From Rhodobiaceae bacterium UBA4490 (GTDB lineage Bacteria; Pseudomonadota; Alphaproteobacteria; Parvibaculales; Parvibaculaceae), in NCBI GenBank assembly GCA_002389665.1, contig DGNO01000001.1, positions 459,564 through 523,563 on the forward strand: a stretch of DNA of 64,000 nt. The letters are read 5' to 3'. Under the pieces are notes generated by a model that was not told the DNA's origin, made no database searches, and saw nothing but the letters and a program-made list of their open reading frames with translations. Positions 46,663-55,595 of the stretch are shown here, piece by piece. How positions within the stretch are numbered: position 1 is the first letter of the stretch; each line of letters starts with the position of its first letter. Position numbers and translations under genes: made by a program.

Positions 46663-48416
46663 CAGCGCATCTCCTCTATTGCTTCTACCCCCAATATGCC
46701 AAGGCCCGCCTCCACCACATAGGCAGCAGCGCGAATCAGAGCCAGCCTTGCAAGCGTAACACTCTTGTTATCGGCGAGGATAAATCTGAGCGAGGGATCG
46801 TCCTTGCCCTTGTTCCAAAGCCCATGGAAGGCCGAAGCCAGCTCATAGAGGTAAAAGGCGATGCGGTGCGGCTCATGGGCCTCCGCCGCCGATTGCACCA
46901 TGCGCGGAAACTGCGCCATTTGTTTAATCAGCGTCATTTCCGCTTCATCGCGCAGAAGCGCCATATCGGCCTTGGCAAGCGCGCTGTCGGATAGGTCAAT
47001 ACCGCTGACCTCAGCTTGCGCATTACGCAGCACCGAATGGATGCGCGCATGGGCGTATTGCACGTAGAAAACCGGGTTCTCGCGGGACTGCTCTTTCACC
47101 TTAGCAAAGTCGAAATCGAGCGGCGCATCGTTCTTCCGGTAGAGCATCATGAAGCGCACCGCGTCCCGGCCGACTTCTTCCACCACATCGCGCAGCGTGA
47201 CGAAACTGCCCGCGCGCTTGGACATGCGCACCGGCTCGCCGTTCCGGTAGAGCTTCACGAGCTGGCAGATCTTCACATCGAGATCGGCCTTGCCGTCGGT
47301 GACGGCGGCAACCGCCGCGCTCATCCGTTTGATATAGCCGGAATGATCCGCGCCCCACACATCGATAAGATGCGCCGCGCCGCGTTTATATTTGTCATAG
47401 TGATAGGCAATGTCGGGCGCGAAATAGGTCCAGCTGCCATCCGACTTCTTCAGCGCCCGGTCCACATCGTCGCCAAACTCGGTCGATTTAAAGAGTGTTT
47501 GCGGGCGCGGTTCCCAATCTTCCGGTGTCTTGCCTTTGGGCGGCTCCAACACGCCGGTATAGATGAGGCCCTTGCCTTCCAGATAGGCAAGCGTTTCCTC
47601 GACCGCGCCGTTTTCATGCAGCGAGCGCTCGGAATAAAAAATCTCATGCTCGATGCCGAGCGCCGCAAGGTCCCCCCGGATCATTTCCATCATAGCCTCG
47701 ATCGCCCGTTTGCGGACAATCTCCAGCCACTCGGCTTCCGGCATGGCTTTCAGCTTATCGCCATATTCGGCTGCAAGCTCCTTGCCGATAGGCACGAGAT
47801 AATCGCCGGGATAAAGTCCCTCGGGGATATCGCCGATATCCTCGCCCAGCGCTTCGCGGTAACGCAGGAAGACGCTGCGGGCCAGTACTTCGATCTGCCC
47901 GCCCGCATCGTTGATGTAATATTCCCGGCAGACCTTGTAGCCCGCCTTCTCAAGCAGGTTCGCCAGCGCATCGCCGAAGACCGCGCCGCGCGTGTGACCC
48001 ACATGCATGGGGCCCGTCGGGTTGGCTGAGACGTACTCGACATTCACGAGCTCGCCCCTCCCCGCATCCACTTCCCCGTAGGTGTTTCGCGCATTGAGAA
48101 TATGTGCGACCTGCGCGCGCCAAAAGTCCGGCTGAAGCGTTAGATTGATGAAGCCGGGGCCGGCCACATCGACTTTGGTGAAATGACCGGCCGCTTCCAG
48201 CTTGGCAGCGAGCAGCTCTGCAAGATCACGCGGCTTCATTCCCGCCGCCTTGGCCAGCACCATGGCGGCATTGGTGGCGAGATCGCCATGGGCCGCATCG
48301 CGCGGCGGCTCGACCGTGATCTTGGAAAAGTCGAGATCGGCAGCAAGTTTGCCCTCGCTGCTCAGCGCGCCAAGTTGGTCGGTGATGATGGTCTGAAAAT
48401 GCGAAAAAATATTCAT
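46662..48416 (-). CDS. argS: Arginyl-tRNA synthetase
   Basis: ArgS charges tRNA-Arg. The 584-residue class I synthetase has the HIGH motif as [21 protein letters not shown] and a KMSKS-like [12 protein letters not shown]. The C-terminal anticodon domain contains [24 protein letters not shown] 48416 is used because [14 protein letters not shown] is the family N-terminus; the frame is open further up to 48557 but overlaps the divergent gene. The ribosome site is weak. It is the first gene of the long minus-strand block. Confidence 0.97.
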   Translation of the reverse strand: MNIFSHFQTIITDQLGALSSEGKLAADLDFSKITVEPPRDAAHGDLATNAAMVLAKAAGMKPRDLAELLAAKLEAAGHFTKVDVAGPGFINLTLQPDFWRAQVAHILNARNTYGEVDAGRGELVNVEYVSANPTGPMHVGHTRGAVFGDALANLLEKAGYKVCREYYINDAGGQIEVLARSVFLRYREALGEDIGDIPEGLYPGDYLVPIGKELAAEYGDKLKAMPEAEWLEIVRKRAIEAMMEMIRGDLAALGIEHEIFYSERSLHENGAVEETLAYLEGKGLIYTGVLEPPKGKTPEDWEPRPQTLFKSTEFGDDVDRALKKSDGSWTYFAPDIAYHYDKYKRGAAHLIDVWGADHSGYIKRMSAAVAAVTDGKADLDVKICQLVKLYRNGEPVRMSKRAGSFVTLRDVVEEVGRDAVRFMMLYRKNDAPLDFDFAKVKEQSRENPVFYVQYAHARIHSVLRNAQAEVSGIDLSDSALAKADMALLRDEAEMTLIKQMAQFPRMVQSAAEAHEPHRIAFYLYELASAFHGLWNKGKDDPSLRFILADNKSVTLARLALIRAAAYVVEAGLGILGVEAIEEMR

Positions 48417-48545
48417 GGTGCTACTAGATGTTTGCGGTGCGGGCGGAATGTAACGGCAGAAGCCCCAGCTTGCTAGTGTGAACTCAGCAAGCGGTTTTCC
48501 CCAGATCACTCTCCATTTCCTGATTTCCCGCCGGGATGAAAGACG

Positions 48546-49520
48546 ATGCAAATGCAACGCCTTCCTTTTCTGTGCATATCCTTGCTGATTACTGCCCTGT
48601 CAGGCCTGGCGCCGCCCGGCCTCTCCTTCATCGATCAGGCATCGGCGGCGAGCCCTCTAGCCGCCCGCGAGAGCCTGAAACGGGCTTTTCGCACCGGCGA
48701 TCCCTTTATCATCGAGGCAACGCTGCAGGCCGCTCTCGCTCGCCATCCCGAGCACAAAGCGGAAATCAAGGCACTTGCCGCCGAACTGAGAGGCAAGCCC
48801 CCACCGAAAGAACCGCCCCCTGCCCAAAAAGCCGCAGCCCCGGAAAAGGAAGCGCCGCCGGAAGCCCCAAAACTCTTCTTCGTTGGCTGGGGTGGTGAAG
48901 TCGAGGCCGGCGCAACTGTTCGAAGCGGCAATACGGACCGGCATAATGCGCTGGGACGTTTCAAAATGGAAAGAGACGAAGCGAACTGGCGCACCAAGCT
49001 GAACGGTAAACTGATCTACGCCAATGTCGATGGCAGGCAGACGGAAGAGGAATACGCGCTCGGCACGCGCCTTGACCATAAGCTCGACGATAAACGGTTC
49101 TACTTCGGTCAGCTCGCCGTTACGCGCGATGAATTTGCGGGTTACGAGTACCGCATCACGGAAAATGTCGGTTATGGCCACAGGTTCAAACCCGGGCCGG
49201 ATTCCGAGCTTGAACTAACCGGCGGTATCGGCGGGCGTCACTCGCGCCAAACGGATGGCACGTCCGAAAATGAGCCCGTTCTCACAGCCAGTCTTGATTT
49301 CGAATGGGACATCAATGAAGGCCTGACTTTCGTGCAGACCGGCGAAACAACAGTCGGGACCAAACTGACGACGGCGGAAACCGAAACGGCACTGAAGACG
49401 CGCCTCGCCGAAAACTGGCAAATGAAAGCCGGGTTCGAAACAAGTTACATCACGGATGTGCCGCCGCGCGACCGCAAGCTGAGCACCCGCACCGCCGTCA
49501 CGCTGCTTTACGGGTTCTGA
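48546..49520 (+). CDS. DUF481-family outer-membrane protein (YdiY-like)
   Basis: The 324-residue product has a signal peptide ([16 protein letters not shown]) and a helical, Pro/Lys/Glu-rich section ([18 protein letters not shown]). A DUF481 beta-barrel-type domain follows: [21 protein letters not shown] and later alternating strands that end in TAVTLLYGF, with the C-terminal Phe typical of outer-membrane barrels. E. coli YdiY is salt-induced; the role here is unknown. It sits on the opposite strand between argS and dgt, which are otherwise neighbours in related genomes, so it may be an inserted gene. Confidence 0.82.
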   Translation: MQMQRLPFLCISLLITALSGLAPPGLSFIDQASAASPLAARESLKRAFRTGDPFIIEATLQAALARHPEHKAEIKALAAELRGKPPPKEPPPAQKAAAPEKEAPPEAPKLFFVGWGGEVEAGATVRSGNTDRHNALGRFKMERDEANWRTKLNGKLIYANVDGRQTEEEYALGTRLDHKLDDKRFYFGQLAVTRDEFAGYEYRITENVGYGHRFKPGPDSELELTGGIGGRHSRQTDGTSENEPVLTASLDFEWDINEGLTFVQTGETTVGTKLTTAETETALKTRLAENWQMKAGFETSYITDVPPRDRKLSTRTAVTLLYGF

Positions 49521-50714
49521 TCAGCTCATCCGCTCGTCATGCAGATCGAAGAGCCGCTTATGCTCACTGATGGCGAAGCGGTCCGTCATGCCGGCAATGA
49601 AATCGCAGACCCGCCGCGCGGTGCGCATGCCTTTCGGCCCGTCGCACCCCTCCTGCCATTCCGGCGGCAGAAGATTGGGCTCGGCATGGAAGAGCGCAAA
49701 AAGCTCCTGCACGATTCGCCGCGCCTTGCTCATCGAACGGTTGACCTTGTAGTGGCGGTACATGCGTTTGAAGAGAAAGCCCTTCAGCGCCGCATCGTTC
49801 TCACTCATCTCAGTGCTGAAGGCGGCAACCGGCTCGCTCGCCCCGCGCACGTCCTCCACGCTTTGCGGCTTGATCCGTGCGATGCGGGTTTTCGTCTCGC
49901 CGATGAGATCGCCCACCATCCGGCCGATCATGCCGCGCACCGCCTCGTGCTTCACGAGCTTCGGGTCGAGCCCCGGATAAGTGTCATAGACATCCTTGAA
50001 CACCGCGCCCACAAGCGGCACATCCAGCAAATCCTCGAAGGTGAAAAGCCCGGCGCGCAGCCCGTCATCAATGTCGTGATTGTTATAGGCAATGTCATCG
50101 GCGAGCGCCGCGATCTGCGCTTCGGCAGAAGCAAAGGTGTGAAGCTCAAGATCCTGCACTTCCGCATATTCCACGATAGCGCGCGGCAGATCCTCGAGGC
50201 CCCGCCCATTGCCGATGAGCGGGCCGTTATGTTTGACGATCCCTTCCAGCGTTTCCCAGGTGAGATTGAGCCCAATCCAGCGCGGATAGCGCCGCTCGAG
50301 CTTGGTCAGGATGCGCAGCGTCTGGGCGTTGTGATCGAAGCCGCCATAACCTTCCATGCAGGCATCGAGCGCTTCCTCCCCGGCATGGCCGAAAGGCGTA
50401 TGGCCAAGGTCGTGCGCCAGCGCCAGCGCTTCGGCGAGGTCTTCATCAAGGCCCAGTACCCGGGCGACCGAACGGGCGATCTGCGCTACTTCCAAGGAAT
50501 GGGTGAGCCGCGTGCGGTAATAATCGCCTTCGTGATAGACGAAGACCTGAGTCTTGTGTTTCAGGCGGCGGAAGGCGGCGCAGTGAATGATCCGGTCCCT
50601 GTCCCGCTGAAAGGCGGTGCGCGTGGCGCTTTCCGGCTCCTCGAAGAGCCGGCCCCGCGAACGGGCGGCCAGGCTCGCGAAAGGTGCGGTAGCTGCCGGA
50701 TTGGATAAGGCCAA
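49521..50714 (-). CDS. dgt: Deoxyguanosinetriphosphate triphosphohydrolase-like protein
   Basis: This HD-domain enzyme cleaves dGTP (or other dNTPs) to the nucleoside and tripolyphosphate. HD-motif residues are visible in [31 protein letters not shown] and the later [15 protein letters not shown]. Other conserved segments are [20 protein letters not shown] and DYYRTRLTH. The start is a TTG: 50714 is favoured because GGGGG lies upstream (397 residues), and the frame extends to another TTG at 50747 without a ribosome site. It is divergent from erpA, as in related genomes. Confidence 0.94.
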   Translation of the reverse strand: MALSNPAATAPFASLAARSRGRLFEEPESATRTAFQRDRDRIIHCAAFRRLKHKTQVFVYHEGDYYRTRLTHSLEVAQIARSVARVLGLDEDLAEALALAHDLGHTPFGHAGEEALDACMEGYGGFDHNAQTLRILTKLERRYPRWIGLNLTWETLEGIVKHNGPLIGNGRGLEDLPRAIVEYAEVQDLELHTFASAEAQIAALADDIAYNNHDIDDGLRAGLFTFEDLLDVPLVGAVFKDVYDTYPGLDPKLVKHEAVRGMIGRMVGDLIGETKTRIARIKPQSVEDVRGASEPVAAFSTEMSENDAALKGFLFKRMYRHYKVNRSMSKARRIVQELFALFHAEPNLLPPEWQEGCDGPKGMRTARRVCDFIAGMTDRFAISEHKRLFDLHDERMS

Positions 50715-50900
50715 AAAAACCCCCTGCGTTTTGTGCCTATTTGCCAAAAGATCGCCCGATACGAGGCAATATTTGACAATTGGGCCCTTCTTCTTACATC
50801 TCTTTAGAGTATTTCCAGGCTATAATACCAGCCATGAGTAAACCGGCGGGCTTTAACCAGCAAGACCGCAAGGCGGCCAAGCCGGTAGACAGAGAAGCGG

Positions 50901-51272
50901 ATGGATCAAATGAGCGAGAGCATGGAATTGGAACTGCCCGGTGTGGGACAGCCCATTACCCTGTCCGAGCGGGCGGCAAAGCAAATCTCCAAAATCCTCT
51001 CCGGTGAGGAGCCCGGCGTGATGCTGCGCATCGCGGTGACGGGCGGCGGCTGCTCCGGCTTCCAATATGCCTTCACGTTCGACGATGAAAAGCAGGATGA
51101 CGATCTGGTGCTTGAGCGGGATGGCGCGACCGTCCTCATCGACGAGCTTTCGCAAATGTATCTCGGCGGCTCCGAGATCGATTATGTGGACGATCTGATC
51201 GGCGCGGCTTTCAAGATCAACAATCCGAATGCCACGGCCAATTGCGGCTGCGGCACCTCCTTTTCGATCTGA
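50901..51272 (+). CDS. erpA: Iron-sulfur cluster insertion protein ErpA (A-type carrier)
   Basis: ErpA carries and inserts Fe-S clusters into client proteins. The 123-residue product has LSERAAKQISKIL, then GCSGFQYAF and the C-terminal pair NCGCGTSFSI, giving the three conserved cysteines. ATG 50901 is used; ATG 50910 in frame is also possible. It is divergent from dgt and followed by a strong terminator, so it is probably monocistronic. The dihydroxyacid dehydratase (IlvD) encoded in this window is a possible client, as an inference. Confidence 0.96.
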   Translation: MDQMSESMELELPGVGQPITLSERAAKQISKILSGEEPGVMLRIAVTGGGCSGFQYAFTFDDEKQDDDLVLERDGATVLIDELSQMYLGGSEIDYVDDLIGAAFKINNPNATANCGCGTSFSI

Positions 51273-51308
51273 CGGCGAGCGCTGAGACAAGCCCGCTCAA
51301 GCATGATA

Positions 51309-51342
51309 AAAAGCCCGCTGCCGCTCAGCGGGCTTTTGTTTT
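51309..51342 (+). terminator. Strong rho-independent terminator after erpA
   Basis: AAAAGCCCGCTG pairs perfectly with CAGCGGGCTTTT over 12 bases around the loop CCGCT, followed by GTTTTGG. It lies 37 bases after the erpA stop and before the xthA start, so the two genes should be transcribed separately. Confidence 0.9.
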
Positions 51343-51351
51343 GGAGGTCTC

Positions 51352-52134
51352 ATGAAAATCGCCACATTCAACGTCAATTCCATCAAGGTTCGTCTTGGCC
51401 ATCTGAAAGATTGGCTAAAGGAATCGGAAGCCGATGTGGTGTGCCTGCAGGAAATCAAATGCGTCGACGACGCCTTCCCGGCAGCAGAGATCGAAGACCT
51501 TGGCTATAACGTCGCCGTGCATGGCCAGAAGACCTATAACGGCGTTGCCATTCTCTCCAAATACCCGCTGGAAGATGTGACCTGCGGCCTGCCCGGCAAT
51601 GACGGGGATGAACAGGCCCGTTATATCGAGGCCGTGGTGCCCGCGGGCGACACCGTGCTGCGGGTCTGCGGGCTTTACCTGCCGAACGGCAATCCGGTCG
51701 ATACGGAAAAGTTCTCTTACAAGCTGGAATGGATGGACAGGCTCATCGCCCGCGCAAAGGAACTGCTGCTGCTTGAAGAGCCTTTCGTGATGATGGGCGA
51801 TTACAACATCATTCCCCATGAAGACGATGTGCACGACCCGGACGCCTGGCGGGACGATGCGCTGTTCCGGCCTGAATCACGCGCCAAGTTTTATGAGCTG
51901 CTCAATCTCGGCCTGACGGAAGCCTTCCGCGCCTGTCATTCCGAGCCTCATAAATATTCGTTCTGGGATTATCAGGCCGGTGCCTGGCAAAAAGACAATG
52001 GCATCAGGATCGACCACCTGCTTCTGTCGCCGCAAGCCGCCGACCGGCTGCGCGCTTGCGACATCGACAAGGCCATGCGCGGGCGGGAAAAACCCTCCGA
52101 CCATGTGCCGGTCTGGGCGGAGCTCGAGTTTTAA
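51352..52134 (+). CDS. xthA: Exodeoxyribonuclease III
   Basis: XthA is the class II AP endonuclease and 3'-exonuclease of base excision repair. The 260-residue product has the EEP-fold landmarks: ATFNVNSIKVRLGHL, VCLQEIKC (Glu ligand), YLPNGNPV, MMGDYNIIPHEDDVH, SFWDYQAGAWQKDNGIRIDHLL, and SDHVPVWAELEF at the end with the catalytic Asp-His. ATG 51352 follows GGAGG, which is just past the terminator hairpin. It converges on the MlrC-like gene, with three bases between stops. Confidence 0.97.
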   Translation: MKIATFNVNSIKVRLGHLKDWLKESEADVVCLQEIKCVDDAFPAAEIEDLGYNVAVHGQKTYNGVAILSKYPLEDVTCGLPGNDGDEQARYIEAVVPAGDTVLRVCGLYLPNGNPVDTEKFSYKLEWMDRLIARAKELLLLEEPFVMMGDYNIIPHEDDVHDPDAWRDDALFRPESRAKFYELLNLGLTEAFRACHSEPHKYSFWDYQAGAWQKDNGIRIDHLLLSPQAADRLRACDIDKAMRGREKPSDHVPVWAELEF

Positions 52135-52137
52135 GCC

Positions 52138-53646
52138 TTAGCGCATCGGCTCACCGGGAAACGCATCGCCGCCCGGCATCAGCCGTACCCCTGCCCGCAA
52201 GCGCTTGTATGGCAGGACCGTGTGATCGGCCGGGTTCGGGCCGGGGCTTGCGACCACCAGCACCTCTTCGGCAATGGGCTCGAAATCGGCGCGGAAATGC
52301 ACCGAGCTTTTCACCGCGACGACGCGGTAGTTTGAAGGCTCGGCGCCAAGATGCGTGAACATCGCCTGATCCGCGCATTGTACTTTGCGCTCGGCGACAA
52401 CCACATCGATCGCGCCGTGCCGCAGAAGCGCGGCCCTGCCGAGAGAAATCTGCGCGCCTGCATAAAAAGGCCCCGTCGCGGCAAAGGGCGCATTGGAAAG
52501 CCGAAGCACCTCCCACTCGGCATGAATGGGTTCTTCCGGCGCGCCGCCGGTCTTTGCGCCGAGCGGCAGGGAGACCGTGCCACCCTCGCCTGCCTCATGC
52601 GCGGCGCGGGCAACTTCCGGATCGTAAATCACGCCCATCAGCGATTTTTCCAAATTGCTGTCCAGCATGGTTCTCAGAAGCTCGACAGTATCGCCATTAC
52701 CGCCTGCGCCGGGATTGTCCTGTGTGTCGGCCAGAATGAAGGGGCCGGGCTTGCCCGTCTCTGCCACATAGGCAAGCGCTGCTTGCGGCGCCCAGAGCGC
52801 GCCCGCGAAACGGTCCTCCAACTCATAGAGCCGGCGGGCAAGTTCATCCGCAACACCGTCCGCTTCTTCCTGCGCTGCGGCATAGACAAGAACCGAGGGC
52901 CCGCAAAAGGCAATATCCGCCGGTGAAAAACCGGTGGCGAGCGAGACGGATTTCACCCCGCCGCGTTCAAGATCGCCGAGCCCGCCGTAGATTTCTTTCG
53001 CCGGGTCCACCAGTGTGCAGGAAGCGGTAAGCGGGATAAGAAAATCGATTTTCCGGAAGGCGCTCGCCGCGCGTGTTCCCTCGCGCAGCCGCGCTTCCAG
53101 CGCTTCGGCAGCGCGCTGACCCGTTTCAGCCATATCGACATGGGGATACGTCCGGTAGGTAAGCAGCAAGTCGGCTTGCGCATGCATGGTCTCGCTTATA
53201 TTCGCATGCAGATCGAGACTGACGATAATAGGAAGCGAAGGCCCCGTCAGCGCCCGGATACGGGTGAGAAGCTCGCCTTCCCCATCTTCCAGATGCTCGC
53301 AGACCATGGCGCCGTGCAGATCGAGATAAAGCGCATCGATGCCTTCAGTTAAAGCCGTTTCGAGCTTCGACAGCGTGGACTTCGCAATGCGCTCAAAAGC
53401 GTCTTTCGTCACCGGGCCGGAGGGTGTTGCCGAGCACCATAAAAGCGGCACAAGCTCATGGCCGAGCGCCCCTGCCCGGTCCATGAAGCCGGAAATGGGA
53501 ATATTCATTCCGCCAAACGCGTTCAGCAGCGCTTTGCCTTCCTGCAGCGCGGGCCAGGAATCGGCTTGCTCGAAAGCGGTAAAGTCCGCCTTCATCGGTG
53601 CGAAGGTATTCGTTTCATGCTGAAAGCCGCCAATGGCGATCTTCAT
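52138..53646 (-). CDS. M81-family metallopeptidase (MlrC-like)
   Basis: The 502-residue product is a zinc-dependent protein of the MlrC/DUF1485 family. Visible landmarks are GGFQHETNTFAPM at the start, YLDLHGAMVCEHLEDGEG with metal-binding Asp/His, IVSLDLHANISE, YRTYPHVDMAETGQRA and LADTQDNPGAGGNGDT. MlrC itself cleaves the linear tetrapeptide of microcystin, but most family members have unknown substrates and occur far from mlr genes; no mlrA, mlrB or mlrD is seen here. It has no signal peptide. It is divergent from the EthD-domain gene. Confidence 0.88.
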   Translation of the reverse strand: MKIAIGGFQHETNTFAPMKADFTAFEQADSWPALQEGKALLNAFGGMNIPISGFMDRAGALGHELVPLLWCSATPSGPVTKDAFERIAKSTLSKLETALTEGIDALYLDLHGAMVCEHLEDGEGELLTRIRALTGPSLPIIVSLDLHANISETMHAQADLLLTYRTYPHVDMAETGQRAAEALEARLREGTRAASAFRKIDFLIPLTASCTLVDPAKEIYGGLGDLERGGVKSVSLATGFSPADIAFCGPSVLVYAAAQEEADGVADELARRLYELEDRFAGALWAPQAALAYVAETGKPGPFILADTQDNPGAGGNGDTVELLRTMLDSNLEKSLMGVIYDPEVARAAHEAGEGGTVSLPLGAKTGGAPEEPIHAEWEVLRLSNAPFAATGPFYAGAQISLGRAALLRHGAIDVVVAERKVQCADQAMFTHLGAEPSNYRVVAVKSSVHFRADFEPIAEEVLVVASPGPNPADHTVLPYKRLRAGVRLMPGGDAFPGEPMR

Positions 53647-53776
53647 TCCGTTCTCCTTGCCCTTTTCACGCTCATTGGCCCCATCGTGATTGGCTCAGCC
53701 CTCGCGCATCTCCCGATGAGCAGGTTAGACTAACGCCAACAACAAATTGAATATAGCGAACCGATAGGGAGCCATC

Positions 53777-54160
53777 ATGATCAAACTCACATTCTGCCTT
53801 ACCCGTAAGGACGGTATGACGCGCGAGGAGTTCCAGGATTATTGGTTGAACAGCCATGGGCCGCTGGTGCGCAAGCACGCGAAGGCGCTGCATATCAAAC
53901 GCTATGTGCAGTTCCATAGCCGCGATTTGCCGGATACGGACTCGCTGCGTGCCTCCCGTGCCGGATCGCTGGAAGAGGCACCGGCAACCTATGACGGGGT
54001 GGCGGAGCTTTGGTGGGAAAACCTGGACGAGCTGCGCGCCGGCACACAAACGGACGAAGGCCGGGAAGCCGGACGGGCGCTTTTGGAAGACGAAGCAAAG
54101 TTTATCGCGTTCAAAAGCTCCCCGCTCTGGTTCGGCGAGGAAGAAGTGATCGTCGGCTAG
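53777..54160 (+). CDS. EthD-domain protein
   Basis: The 127-residue product is a small ferredoxin-fold (dimeric alpha/beta barrel) protein of the EthD family. It has IKLTFCLTRKDGMTREEFQDYW, then NSHGPLVRKHAKAL, with the conserved Trp and His of this family, and VAELWWENLDEL and FKSSPLWFGEEE. Relatives help in ether or polyketide degradation, but the exact reaction is unknown. It starts 131 bases from the divergent MlrC gene, and its stop overlaps the convergent Sel1 gene by four bases (CTAG). Confidence 0.85.
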   Translation: MIKLTFCLTRKDGMTREEFQDYWLNSHGPLVRKHAKALHIKRYVQFHSRDLPDTDSLRASRAGSLEEAPATYDGVAELWWENLDELRAGTQTDEGREAGRALLEDEAKFIAFKSSPLWFGEEEVIVG

Positions 54161-54882
54161 CCCCGGCTCTTGCGGGCTTCAAGCCATTGGCGGGCCCGCG
54201 CTTCCCCTTGCAAGCGCACGTCCGCGCTGAAAATACCTTTGAGCTGATCCTGCAGCGCGTTCGCCTGTTCGCGCTCCTCATCCGTGCCGAGTTTCTTGGC
54301 AAGGTTAAGATACATCGCCCCTTCGACCGGTTCCTCGGCAATGCCCTCACCCTTGGCATAGATGCGGGCAAGTTCGAGGAAGGCGGGTACATAGCCTTTC
54401 TTGGCCGATAGCAGCAGCCAGCGCATCCCTTCCACCCGGCTGCGCGGCACGCCGAGACCGTTTCGGTGCATCTTGCCGAGATAATATTGCGCTTCCGGAT
54501 TGAACTTCAGCGCCGCCTTGTCGAACCAGTCGAGCGCTTTCAAATAATCCCGTTCCAGCTCGATATCCGGAATGCCGGTCAGGTAATATTGCGCAAGGCG
54601 AACCTGCGCATCGCTATTGCCCATTTCGGCGGCCTGCGTGAAATAGGAAAAGGCCAGCGCATCTGAGGCAGGCACACCCTGCCCGTTCATATAAAGATTG
54701 CCGAGCAGATAGGCGGAAAGCGCATGACCGTCCGCCGCGCTTGCCTTCCATTCTTCAACCGCCGTTTCCACATCGCCGGAACGGAACGCGGTAATGCCCC
54801 GTTCGAAATCGGCCGCGGCTGTGGCGGGCAGCCCGCCAAGGCCGAGCAATGCGGCAGCTAGAGTGAGCGGCAATTTGCGCAT
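54157..54882 (-). CDS. Sel1-repeat (TPR-like) exported protein
   Basis: The 241-residue product has a signal peptide (LPLTLAAALLGLGGLPATA, cleavage after AAA). At least four Sel1 repeats follow: SAYLLGNLYMNGQGVPAS, AQVRLAQYYLTG, AQYYLGKMHRNGLGVPRS and AFLELARIYAKGEGI. Such proteins act as periplasmic scaffolds in signalling or envelope work, with no fixed role. It lies 38 bases downstream of the PP-loop gene on the same strand and overlaps the EthD-gene stop on the other. Confidence 0.85.
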   Translation of the reverse strand: MRKLPLTLAAALLGLGGLPATAAADFERGITAFRSGDVETAVEEWKASAADGHALSAYLLGNLYMNGQGVPASDALAFSYFTQAAEMGNSDAQVRLAQYYLTGIPDIELERDYLKALDWFDKAALKFNPEAQYYLGKMHRNGLGVPRSRVEGMRWLLLSAKKGYVPAFLELARIYAKGEGIAEEPVEGAMYLNLAKKLGTDEEREQANALQDQLKGIFSADVRLQGEARARQWLEARKSRG

Positions 54883-54920
54883 AGACGCGCCTCCTTAAAC
54901 AACGGTCATCGCGCCGGGGA

Positions 54921-55592
54921 TCAGCCCGGCAGAAAATCAGCGTAGATGAAACCTTCCCGTTCCACCACCTCTCCGGGCCGGCAAGCGATGGGCTTGGTAA
55001 ACATCGGACCTGCCGTAACAACGGTATGAAACTCGCCCCGTTCCCCGCAAGGATCGACGTTCGCCGGAAGCGCCTCGAGCAGTGCCGCATCAAAACGCCG
55101 CCCGGCAAATTCTTTGGGGGCCTGCCGGGGATCGACACAGACAAGATGCGCCTCGAGCCCGCCCTCGATCATCTCCCGGGCAAGCGCGGCTGTTTCCGCG
55201 CCCCAAAGCGGGAAGACGGGGGTGAGCCCCGTGCCTTTAAGCTTTTCCTCCCGGTAAGCGCGCACATCTTCCAGAAAAAGATCGCCGAAGATCATATGGC
55301 TGACACCTTGCGCCGTCAGCGCGCTTACCGCCTCTTCCATCCGCGCTTCATACGTCCCGTTCGGGCAAGGCCAGGGAATGGAGACTTTATGGCAAGGCAA
55401 ACCAAGCGCTTCCGCCTGCAGGTCCAAAAGTTCTTCGCGCACGCCGTGCATGGAAACGCGCGAGAAGGTGCCCGTCACGGTGGTCAGAATGCCGGCGATT
55501 TCAAACTCACCTGTCTCCCGCGCTTTATAAAGCGCCCAGGCGGCATCCTTGCCCGAGCTCCAGGAGACATAGGCCTTCGGTTTTTTACTCAC
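54921..55592 (-). CDS. PP-loop ATPase, diphthine--ammonia ligase-like (DUF71)
   Basis: The 223-residue product has the ATP-pyrophosphatase loop SWSSGKDAAWALYKARE at residues about 10-26. The DUF71 landmarks MIFGDLFLEDVRAYREEKL, PLWG and LPANVDPCGERGEFHTVVTAGPMF follow. The eukaryotic relative DPH6 amidates diphthine, but bacteria lack diphthamide, so another amide- or adenylate-forming reaction is expected; the substrate is unknown. The start is GTG 55592, three bases after the ilvD stop, so it is translationally coupled to ilvD. Confidence 0.85.
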   Translation of the reverse strand: MSKKPKAYVSWSSGKDAAWALYKARETGEFEIAGILTTVTGTFSRVSMHGVREELLDLQAEALGLPCHKVSIPWPCPNGTYEARMEEAVSALTAQGVSHMIFGDLFLEDVRAYREEKLKGTGLTPVFPLWGAETAALAREMIEGGLEAHLVCVDPRQAPKEFAGRRFDAALLEALPANVDPCGERGEFHTVVTAGPMFTKPIACRPGEVVEREGFIYADFLPG

Positions 55593-55595
55593 GTA

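Noticed and set aside
50780..51007. Small frame overlapping the erpA start
   Set aside because: It shares bases with erpA in another frame and has no protein features.
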